Positions 1 to 5,486 of a stretch of 14,621 nt of DNA are shown one piece after another (position 1 is the first letter of the stretch; every line of letters begins with the position of its first letter). The translations under genes and the position numbers were made by a program. Below the pieces are notes generated by a model. That model was given only the letters and a program-made list of their open reading frames with translations. It did not search any database and was not told the origin of the DNA. The stretch is taken from contig JAIRVA010000269.1 in assembly GCA_031254155.1 (NCBI GenBank), forward strand, positions 1 through 14,621, written 5' to 3'. Origin of the DNA: Propionibacteriaceae bacterium (GTDB lineage Bacteria > Actinomycetota > Actinomycetes > Propionibacteriales > Propionibacteriaceae).

Positions 1-1390
1 CGTCCCCAGGCCGGTGTCCGGCTCCGTCAGTGCCGGGCTGCTCGACGGGTGGCGGATCACTGGGCGCCACCGGTGCGGGTTGCCGTACTTCCGCCGGGGC
101 CGGGGTCGCGAGCATGCTCGACCCGCTGCCCGCCGGATCGGTCAGACTCAGCCGCCGCTCGAGCCGCTCCAAGCGGGCGTGCAACCCGCGCTCACCGGGG
201 TCGGCGGTGGGCAGGAGAATCCGGGCGCACATCAACTCCAGCTGCAGCCGGGGCGCCGTCGTACCCCGCATCGCCACGAGTCCGGCCGCCAGTACCTCGG
301 CGGCGCGGGTGAGACCGCCGACGCCGAGCGCCTTGGCCTGGACGAGGTACCGTTCGGCCTGGTCATCCGGTACATCGAGCAGGCCGGACGCCAACGCGTC
401 CGGGACGGCGGCGACGATCATGAGGTCGCGCAACCGGGTGAGCAGGTCCTCGGCGAAACGGCGCGGGTCCTGACCGGTCTCGATGACCTTGTCGATGCCC
501 GAGTAGACGCCGCGCGCGTCGGTGGCCGCGATCGCGTCCACCACCGAGTCGAGCAGCGAGTCCGGCGTGTAGCCGAGCAGCGCGGCCGCCTGGGCGTACC
601 CCACCCCGGCGTCGGTCTGGCCGGAGAACAACTGGTCGAGCACGGACAGCGAGTCGCGGACCGACCCGCCGCCCGCCCGTACCACCATTGCGAGCACGCC
701 CGGCTCGACCGCGACGTGTTCTTCGGTGCAGATGTCCGTCAGGAAGGTCGTCATCGTCTTGGGCGGGATGAGGCGGAAGGGGTAGTGGTGGGTCCGCGAC
801 CGGATCGTCCCGATGACCTTTTCCGGCTCGGTCGTGGCAAAGATGAACTTGACGTGCGGCGGGGGTTCCTCGACCAGCTTGAGCAGGGCGTTGAAACCCT
901 GCGGCGAAACCATGTGCGCCTCGTCGACGATGTAGATCTTGTAGCGGGAGTGTACGGGGGCGAAGAAGGCGCGTTCCCGCAAGTCACGGGCATCATCGAC
1001 TCCGCCGTGGCTGGCGGCGTCGATCTCGATCACGTCGATGGAACCGGGGCCGCCGCGGGCGAGATCGCGGCACGACTGGCACGTCCCGCACGGTTCCGGC
1101 GTCGGGCCCTGCTCGCAGTTGAGCGAGCGGGCGAGGATCCGGGCAGACGAGGTCTTGCCGCAGCCGCGGGGTCCGGAAAAGAGGTACGCGTGGTTGACCC
1201 GGTTGTGCGCGAGGGCGCGCTTCAGCGGCTCGGTGACGTGTTCCTGTCCGATGACTTCGGAAAACACCTCCGGGCGGTACCGACGGTACAGGGCCAGCGG
1301 CGGTTCCGGCGGCTCGCTCGCCGCCTGGTCCTCGAACAACCCCGGGCCCGCCTGGGCGACGAAGCCCAGGTCCTCCTCCTCGCGATCCAT
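1..1390 (-). CDS. dnaX: DNA polymerase III subunit gamma/tau (clamp loader), 5' part, cut by window edge
   Basis: Translating the minus strand from the ATG at 1390 gives 463 codons that run off the window's left edge. The product is the motor subunit of the DNA polymerase III clamp loader, which loads the sliding clamp in the cytoplasm. Visible motifs are LALYRRYRP (about 33-40), Walker A GPRGCGKTS (73-81), four zinc-binding cysteines (C92, C101, C104, C107), Walker B VDEAH (155-159) and the sensor-1 region FATTEPEKV (about 184-192). The AAA+ core is followed by the collar domain, then a Pro/Ala-rich stretch at the cut edge that looks like the start of the tau linker. There are about 33 extra acidic residues before the usual N-terminal LYRRYRP. 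The start is supported by a TAATCT box 7 nt upstream (leaderless pattern) and by the lack of a Shine-Dalgarno or better ATG. Identification is near certain; the exact start is less so. Confidence 0.96.
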   Translation of the reverse strand, partial: MDREEEDLGFVAQAGPGLFEDQAASEPPEPPLALYRRYRPEVFSEVIGQEHVTEPLKRALAHNRVNHAYLFSGPRGCGKTSSARILARSLNCEQGPTPEPCGTCQSCRDLARGGPGSIDVIEIDAASHGGVDDARDLRERAFFAPVHSRYKIYIVDEAHMVSPQGFNALLKLVEEPPPHVKFIFATTEPEKVIGTIRSRTHHYPFRLIPPKTMTTFLTDICTEEHVAVEPGVLAMVVRAGGGSVRDSLSVLDQLFSGQTDAGVGYAQAAALLGYTPDSLLDSVVDAIAATDARGVYSGIDKVIETGQDPRRFAEDLLTRLRDLMIVAAVPDALASGLLDVPDDQAERYLVQAKALGVGGLTRAAEVLAAGLVAMRGTTAPRLQLELMCARILLPTADPGERGLHARLERLERRLSLTDPAGSGSSMLATPAPAEVRQPAPVAPSDPPPVEQPGTDGAGHRPGD

Positions 1391-1397
1391 GGGTACA

Positions 1398-1403
1398 AGA
1401 TTA
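1398..1403 (-). promoter_or_regulatory. -10 box of leaderless dnaX promoter
   Basis: On the minus strand TAATCT lies 7 nt before the dnaX ATG, the spacing expected for a transcript that begins at the start codon. No convincing -35 is visible and there is no ribosome binding site. Confidence 0.45.
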
Positions 1404-1478
1404 GCCTGACTCGGTGGGCTGGTGGGCGCGGATACCGGACCGCGGGGCGCGAAGCGGGGGACCGGACTCAGAATGCCC

Positions 1479-1505
1479 CATTCTCGCCCGGTGGGTGGGA
1501 GAATG
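1479..1505 (+). promoter_or_regulatory. Inverted repeat and possible -10 region upstream of the dehydrogenase gene
   Basis: CATTCTC (1479-1485) and GAGAATG (1499-1505) form perfect 7-bp arms separated by 13 nt. The right arm is part of GTGGGAGAATG (1495-1505), and the same 11 bases recur at 3940-3950 just before the DUF4032 gene, so it may be an extended -10 (TG-G-GAGAAT). A palindrome over the -10 would suit a repressor. No good -35 is seen. Confidence 0.3.
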
Positions 1506-1551
1506 TGGGTACAGAATCGCGACGCTCGCGTCGCCGAACAAAGGAGTACTG

Positions 1552-2319
1552 GTGGCTACAACAGAAAGGTCAGTTGACTACAGTAAACGGTTCGACGGGA
1601 AGACGGCGATCGTCACCGGCGCCGCGTCCGGCATCGGGCTGGCGACGGCTGAGATGCTCATCCAGGACGGCGGCCGGGTCGTCGCGGTCGACCTCGACCA
1701 GGCGGCTCTGGACGCGGCGCGGGCCCGGCTCGGCGAGCGGTACGTCCCGGTGGCCGTCGACCTCACCCACCCCGATGCTGCCGCGTACATCGTCGAGGGC
1801 GCCGGTTTCGCCGAGATCCTGGTCAACAACGTCGGCATCATGGACGGTTTCCTGCCCCTGACCGAGCTCGACGACGCGACGTGGGACGGGGTTCTGGCGG
1901 TCAATACGACCGCGATGATGCGCCTCTGCCGGGCCGCGCTGCCGCCGATGCTCAAGGCGGGCCGCGGTTCGATTGTGAACGTCTCCTCCGAGGCGACGTT
2001 CCGGACCTGTGCCGGGATCGCGTACACCGTATCAAAGTACGCTGTCAACGGCCTGACCAAACACATTGCCGCTCTGTACGCCGGGCTCGGGGTCCGCTGC
2101 AACGCGGTGGCGCCAGGCGGGGTACGGACAAATGTCGGATCCAACTTCCGCTCCGAGATGGCCGCGGGGCGGCTGTGGCCGATCATGGCCGCCACCGCGC
2201 CGGAGGAGGCCGAGCCCGAGTTGCTCGCCCGCGCGATCTGTTTCCTCGCCGATGATCACGGGGCGAAGTACATCAACGGTGCCATCATCCCCGTCGATGC
2301 CGGCTGGTCCGTGGTGTAG
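1552..2319 (+). CDS. SDR family NAD(P)-dependent oxidoreductase
   Basis: This is a classical short-chain dehydrogenase/reductase of 255 aa, the normal family length. It carries the cofactor motif TGAASGIG (22-29), the structural NNVG motif (92-95), N118, catalytic S145 and the YxxxK pair Y158/K162 (YTVSK). An Asp (D47) at the end of beta strand 2 (VAVDLD) favours NAD(H) over NADP(H). The C-terminal NGAIIPVDAGWS resembles that of 3-oxoacyl-ACP-reductase and glucose-dehydrogenase-like SDRs. GTG 1552 was chosen because AAAGGAG (1540-1546) sits 5 nt upstream; the frame is open further back but without a ribosome binding site. The enzyme is cytosolic and its substrate cannot be read from sequence. 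It stands alone, divergent from dnaX and convergent with the alkyltransferase gene. Confidence 0.93.
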   Translation: MATTERSVDYSKRFDGKTAIVTGAASGIGLATAEMLIQDGGRVVAVDLDQAALDAARARLGERYVPVAVDLTHPDAAAYIVEGAGFAEILVNNVGIMDGFLPLTELDDATWDGVLAVNTTAMMRLCRAALPPMLKAGRGSIVNVSSEATFRTCAGIAYTVSKYAVNGLTKHIAALYAGLGVRCNAVAPGGVRTNVGSNFRSEMAAGRLWPIMAATAPEEAEPELLARAICFLADDHGAKYINGAIIPVDAGWSVV

Positions 2320-2337
2320 TCTCCGGGCGGCTTCTCT

Positions 2338-2400
2338 CCGCGTTAGTATGAATACGCGCTGATATCCGCCGCTTTTTGGCGCGTATTCATACTAACGCGG
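2338..2400. repeat. 63-bp palindromic hairpin element, copy 1
   Basis: The arms at 2338-2359 and 2379-2400 are perfect 22-bp inverted repeats (CCGCGTTAGTATG... / ...CATACTAACGCGG) around a 19-nt centre. The element lies between the convergent dehydrogenase and alkyltransferase genes and supplies the TAG stop of the latter. A diverged copy of identical length and orientation is at 5392-5454. It could act as a bidirectional terminator, but there is no clean T-tract beyond the stem. Confidence 0.85.
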
Positions 2401-2901
2401 GATTGGGAGGGGTACGCGGGTCTCCCGTCGCAGCAGGCTCTGCTTGACTGCGAGGCCCCAGCGGAAACCGCCCAGGCCGCCGTCGGAGCGGACGATCCGG
2501 TGGCAGGGGACGAAGAGCGCGGCCGCGTTGTACCCGCACGCGCTGCCCGCCGCCCGGACCGCCGCCGGGTGGCCGCTCAGGCGGGCGAGATCGGCGTACG
2601 TCGCCCGCTCGCCGGGGCCGACACACCGCAGCGTCACCCAGGCCCGCATCCGGTAGGGCCCGGATACCTGGCGGACCGACACCGTGCCCGGGGCCCACAG
2701 GTTCCCGTCGTAGTAGGCCCGGACCGCCGCAGCGGCCCGCCGCAACACGTCGCCGCCCGCCACACCATCACGGAGCGACGGATGGACCAACGGCAGCAGA
2801 GCGTCGGCCTCGGTCGTCCAGCCTGAGGCCAAGACTGCCTCTTGACTAGCAATGATAGTAAAATCTCCGTCGGGGGTGGGGAGAGTGAGCACGCCGTCCA
2901 C
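2392..2901 (-). CDS. ogt: Methylated-DNA--[protein]-cysteine S-methyltransferase
   Basis: This suicide DNA-repair protein moves alkyl groups from O6-alkylguanine to its own cysteine. The 169-aa product has the active-site motif FVPCHRIVRSDGGLGGFRWG with acceptor C133, the preceding helix-turn-helix (ERATYADLARLSGHPAAVRAAG, residues 98-119) and a degenerate N-terminal domain. The usual Asn-Pro before the active site reads N125-A126 here, a mild deviation. The GTG start at 2901 has AAGGA 6 nt upstream. The gene stands alone and converges on the SDR gene. Its last codons (PIPR-stop) and TAG lie within or next to the right arm of the 63-bp hairpin. A palindrome over the probable -10 region (2928-2940) suggests repression. 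Function is confident; the choice of symbol (ogt versus another family member) is less so. Confidence 0.92.
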   Translation of the reverse strand: MDGVLTLPTPDGDFTIIASQEAVLASGWTTEADALLPLVHPSLRDGVAGGDVLRRAAAAVRAYYDGNLWAPGTVSVRQVSGPYRMRAWVTLRCVGPGERATYADLARLSGHPAAVRAAGSACGYNAAALFVPCHRIVRSDGGLGGFRWGLAVKQSLLRRETRVPLPIPR

Positions 2902-2927
2902 GGGGTATCCTTCCGATCAGTGGCTTG

Positions 2928-2940
2928 ATGTAGCCTACAT
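2928..2940 (-). promoter_or_regulatory. Palindromic operator over the likely ogt -10 box
   Basis: ATGTAG-C-CTACAT is a perfect 6-bp palindrome with one central base. On the minus strand it contains TAGGCT (2937-2932), a TAnnnT -10 candidate about 30 nt upstream of the GTG start. That spacing would give a short leader carrying AAGGA. No clear -35 is seen. Confidence 0.4.
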
Positions 2941-2965
2941 TTCTTTTTCACGATAGCGGGACGGG

Positions 2966-2981
2966 CATGAGATTACTCATG
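2966..2981. repeat. Palindrome CATGAG-N4-CTCATG
   Basis: Perfect 6-bp arms with a 4-nt spacer lie in the long intergenic region, about 65 bp upstream of ogt and just before the candidate structured RNA. It could be an operator; nothing else supports a function. Confidence 0.4.
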
Positions 2982-2995
2982 TTTTTCGGCTGATT

Positions 2996-3210
2996 CTGGG
3001 AGGCATCACCCGATCCTGCGGTGAGATTAGGGATGGCGAGTCGGGACTCCGAACACTTGCCGCGGGCCGACAGGCATCCGTAGGGGTGCCCGGCGGGACC
3101 CGTGACTCGGCCATCGCCCTCCCTCCCCATTGATGGCGGGTTGTCGGCAGGCGGAGTCTGGCATCGTCAGCGGCGGCGGGGAGCCTGCGGGTGCCCCGCT
3201 GCCGCTTTTC
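2996..3210 (+). ncRNA. Candidate structured RNA ending in a rho-independent terminator
   Basis: This stretch has no convincing gene but several mutually consistent helices. One is TCACC/GGTGA (3005-3023). An outer helix pairs 3045-3051 (GACTCCG) with 3152-3158 (CGGAGTC), and nested inside it 3066-3072 (GCCGACA) pairs with 3142-3148 (TGTCGGC). A hairpin GGCATCC-GTAG-GGGTGCC (3073-3090) lies within that. An alternative pairing of about 3031-3042 with 3104-3115 (GAGTC/GACTC, ATGGC/GCCAT) excludes part of the nested fold. The region ends in the terminator at 3169-3210, while the regulator gene downstream appears to have its own promoter. The 5' end is uncertain and no strong promoter is seen. It matches no RNA family I recognise. 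Confidence 0.4.
3169..3210 (+). terminator. Rho-independent terminator
   Basis: AGCGGCGGCGGGG (3169-3181) pairs with CCCCGCTGCCGCT (3194-3206) over 13 bp with one G-U, around a 12-nt loop. TTTTC follows immediately (3206-3210). It can only end a plus-strand transcript that starts in the preceding intergenic region. Confidence 0.75.
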
Positions 3211-3231
3211 GGGGGCTCGGCCGCGTGGTGG

Positions 3232-3261
3232 TTGAAGAGGCGAGGTAGAGTGTTTTAGTAC
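3232..3261 (+). promoter_or_regulatory. Probable promoter of the response regulator gene
   Basis: TTGAAG (3232-3237) and TAGTAC (3256-3261) are 18 nt apart and lie downstream of the terminator. Transcription would start near 3268 and give a leader of about 60 nt. Confidence 0.4.
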
Positions 3262-3326
3262 GGAGGGAAACCGGGGGAACGAGTCAGTCGTCGACTCACG
3301 GCGACCGGTTGTCGAAAGGATATCGG

Positions 3327-3923
3327 GTGATCTCCGTACTCGTTGCCAACGAGCGCGCCTCCATTCGTGAGGCTTTCGCCGCCGCCCTCGATTTGCAGGA
3401 GGATCTGTCCGTTGTCGCGACGGCGGCGTCGGGGCGCGAGGCGGTCAACCTCGCCTGGCTGCACCAGCCCGACACGGCGCTCGTCGGTGTCGAGATGCCA
3501 GACAATGCAGGTTTTGTAGCGATCAAGCAGATGCGTGCGGCGGTACCCCGCTGTCGTCCCATCGCCATGGCCCGGACCGACCAGCCCTGCTATCTCCGAC
3601 AGGCGTACGAGCACGGCGCCCTCGCGTACCTGACCGCCGACATGCCGCTCGCCGATGTCGTCCACGCTCTCAAGAGCGTTCACACCGGCCGCCACCTGAT
3701 TGACCGGGACCAGGCGTACGCCCACGGCCAGTCCCCCTTGAGCCCGCGCGAGCTGGAGGTCCTGCGCGCGGTGGCGCGGCTGGGTACGACGGCCGAGATT
3801 GCCAAGACACTGCATCTTTGCCAGGGTACGGTGAACAACCACATTTCCTCGATCCTCGCCAAGCTCGGGGCCGTCAACCGCGCCCAAGCGGTCGTCATCG
3901 CGCGGGAGAACGCCTGGCTGTGA
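3327..3923 (+). CDS. NarL/DesR-like response regulator with a degenerate receiver domain
   Basis: The 198-aa product has a CheY-like receiver (about 1-120) joined to a LuxR-type helix-turn-helix (about 134-198: LSPRELEVLRAVARLGTTAEIAKTLH and so on). Layout and C-terminal sequence resemble DesR-type regulators. The receiver has lost its chemistry. The acidic pair (usually DD) is N8-E9, the phosphoacceptor Asp in the ALxDxxMP context is G54 (ALVGVEMP), and the switch Lys is T103 (AYLTADMP). It therefore cannot be phosphorylated in the usual way and should work constitutively, by ligand binding or by protein contact. No histidine kinase is nearby. GTG 3327 has AAAGGA 6 nt upstream. The DUF4032 gene follows after 32 nt. 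DNA-binding role is confident; targets are unknown. Confidence 0.92.
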   Translation: MISVLVANERASIREAFAAALDLQEDLSVVATAASGREAVNLAWLHQPDTALVGVEMPDNAGFVAIKQMRAAVPRCRPIAMARTDQPCYLRQAYEHGALAYLTADMPLADVVHALKSVHTGRHLIDRDQAYAHGQSPLSPRELEVLRAVARLGTTAEIAKTLHLCQGTVNNHISSILAKLGAVNRAQAVVIARENAWL

Positions 3924-3955
3924 CCGTCAGCGGCGTCTCGTGGGAGAATGGCTTG

Positions 3956-5350
3956 GTGCCCAGGTTTATATCAGTGACACCCGACTCACGGTTGTTGCCG
4001 TTCCCATGGAACACGCCCCTGGCCGATTGGCCGGTCGAGTTGCTCGTCGCCCTGCCCCGCGGCCTGTCGCGGCACGTGGTCCGGTTCATCCAGGTGGGCG
4101 AGAGCGTGTACGCGGCGAAGGAGGTCGTGGAGCACCTCGCCCGCCACGAGTACCAACTGTTGCGCGACCTGCACCGCCACGGTACCCCGGCGGTCGAGCC
4201 CGTCGGCGTCATCGCCGAGCGCCGTGACAAAGCCGGCCAGCCGCTCGACCCCATCCTGCTGACGCGCCACCTCGAGTTCTCGCTCCCGTACCGCTCCCTC
4301 TTCACGCCGGGGGTACGGCAGGAGACCGTGTCCCGGCTGCTCGACGCCATGGTGGTCCTCATCGCCCGGCTACACCTCATCGGGTTCAAGTGGGGTGACG
4401 TGTCACTGTCGAACATCCTGTTCCGTCGTGATGCCGGCGAGTTCGCCGCGTACCTCGTCGACGCCGAGACCGGCGAACTGCACCCCCACCTGAGCGACGG
4501 CCAGCGCGAGCAGGACCTTGAGATCGCCCGGACGAACCTGTTCGGCGACTTCCTCGACCTCAAGGCGGGCGGGCTCCTCCAGGAGCCCCTCAACCCGTAC
4601 TGGCTTGTCGACACCATTATCACCCGCTACCGCGAACTGTGGCAGGAGCTCACCGGCGTCGAGGAGTTCAAGGGCAGCGAGGCGGAACGGATCGAGCGGC
4701 GGGTCCGGCGGCTCAACGCGCTCGGCTTCGACGTGGCCGAGATGGACATCAAGACCGGCGACACTTCCGAAACAGGCAATTTCACCATCCGGATCGAGCC
4801 CAAAGTCGTTGACGCGGGCCACCACCAGCGCCGCCTCATGCGGCTGACCGGGCTCGACACCGAGGAGAACCAGGCCCGGCGGTTGCTGAATGACCTTGAC
4901 ACGTACCGTTTCCGCACCGGCCAGGCCCACACCGACGAGTCGGTTGTCGCGCACAAGTGGCTGACCGAGGTCTTCGAACCGGTCATGAAGCAGGTCCCCG
5001 AGAGTCTGCGGGCCAAGCGCGAGCCGGCGCAGGTCTTCCACGAGCTGCTGGACTACCGGTGGTACATGTCCGAGCGCGAGCACCGCGATGTCCCGTTGAC
5101 CGAGGCGGTGCAGGGGTACGTGCACGAGGTCCTGAGCGGACTCCCCGACGAGGCGATGAGCCCCGACGCCGTCATCCCGCCCGTCGAGGCGAACCGGCTT
5201 GTCAACCCGTACGACCCCTCGCAGGGGTACGTCGACGACGGTGAGGAACCACCCCACGACCCCTGGGAGGACGGTATCACCGAGGTACCCGGCCCGACGG
5301 GGTACCTCGACATCGCCGCCCTCCGCGCCCGAGCGGGCCAACCCGGCTAG
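3956..5350 (+). CDS. DUF4032 domain protein with kinase-like (InaA/RIO-type) motifs
   Basis: This 464-aa protein matches what I know of the actinobacterial DUF4032 family, whose function is not established. The N-terminal half looks like a small atypical kinase fold: YAAKEV with K55 as beta-3 lysine, HEYQLL with E65, the catalytic-loop-like GDVSLSN (147-153, D148 and N153), and LVDAE (167-171, D169) in the place of DFG. The C-terminal half, from about 270, would be the DUF4032 part proper and ends in a Pro/Asp/Gly-rich tail. There are no membrane segments or signal peptide. GTG 3956 was chosen because VPRFISVTPD fits the family N-terminus; TTG 3953 is possible. The box GTGGGAGAATG (3940-3950) just upstream may be its own -10. 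It follows the response regulator gene in the same orientation. Confidence 0.8.
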   Translation: MPRFISVTPDSRLLPFPWNTPLADWPVELLVALPRGLSRHVVRFIQVGESVYAAKEVVEHLARHEYQLLRDLHRHGTPAVEPVGVIAERRDKAGQPLDPILLTRHLEFSLPYRSLFTPGVRQETVSRLLDAMVVLIARLHLIGFKWGDVSLSNILFRRDAGEFAAYLVDAETGELHPHLSDGQREQDLEIARTNLFGDFLDLKAGGLLQEPLNPYWLVDTIITRYRELWQELTGVEEFKGSEAERIERRVRRLNALGFDVAEMDIKTGDTSETGNFTIRIEPKVVDAGHHQRRLMRLTGLDTEENQARRLLNDLDTYRFRTGQAHTDESVVAHKWLTEVFEPVMKQVPESLRAKREPAQVFHELLDYRWYMSEREHRDVPLTEAVQGYVHEVLSGLPDEAMSPDAVIPPVEANRLVNPYDPSQGYVDDGEEPPHDPWEDGITEVPGPTGYLDIAALRARAGQPG

Positions 5351-5391
5351 CCTGGTCCCGTCTCCCTGGTCCCGTCCTGGTCTCCATCCCT

Positions 5392-5454
5392 CCGCGTTAG
5401 TATGAAAACGGCAACTTTTCGGCCGGTCGTTCGCGCGTTTTCACGCTTTCGCGG
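5392..5454. repeat. 63-bp palindromic hairpin element, copy 2
   Basis: CCGCGTTAGTATGAAAACG (5392-5410) and its partner CGTTTTCACGCTTTCGCGG (5436-5454) form an imperfect 19-bp stem with a 25-nt centre. Copy 1 (2338-2400) has the same spacing and orientation and the same right flank, GATTGGG. The two copies differ by a paired change, GAATAC to GAAAAC on the left and GTATTC to GTTTTC on the right, which keeps the stem. It lies between the DUF4032 gene and lysS. The rest of this 136-base gap holds only an imperfect CCTGGTCCCGTC tandem (about 5351-5385) and the lysS promoter. Confidence 0.8.
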
Positions 5455-5472
5455 GATTGGGGGGGTGGCCGG

Positions 5473-5478
5473 TAGTCT
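5473..5478 (+). promoter_or_regulatory. -10 box of leaderless lysS promoter
   Basis: TAGTCT ends 8 nt before the GTG start of lysS and there is no Shine-Dalgarno sequence, the pattern of a leaderless transcript. The -35 is not recognisable. Confidence 0.5.
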
Positions 5479-5486
5479 TGGGTGTC

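Noticed and set aside
14..1861. Long plus-strand open frame of over 600 codons
   Set aside because: It lies antisense to dnaX and then out of frame over the SDR gene, has no domain, and is rich in Arg/Gly as shadows of GC-rich genes are. The minus strand gives a textbook DnaX.
2948..3130. 60-codon minus-strand ORF in the long intergenic region
   Set aside because: Low-complexity product without homology, overlapping the structured RNA candidate; no clear ribosome binding site was confirmed.
2996..3210. SRP RNA (ffs), RNase P RNA or a ZTP/cobalamin riboswitch
   Set aside because: ffs is often near dnaX and a CGTGACT string recalls the ZTP core. However, the SRP tip (GGAA loop with AGCAG), the RNase P core and the distal CCGCCTGGGC of ZTP are all absent.
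4403..5341. 312-codon minus-strand open frame
   Set aside because: It is antisense to the DUF4032 gene, with no ribosome binding site or recognisable motif. The plus-strand protein has family motifs.
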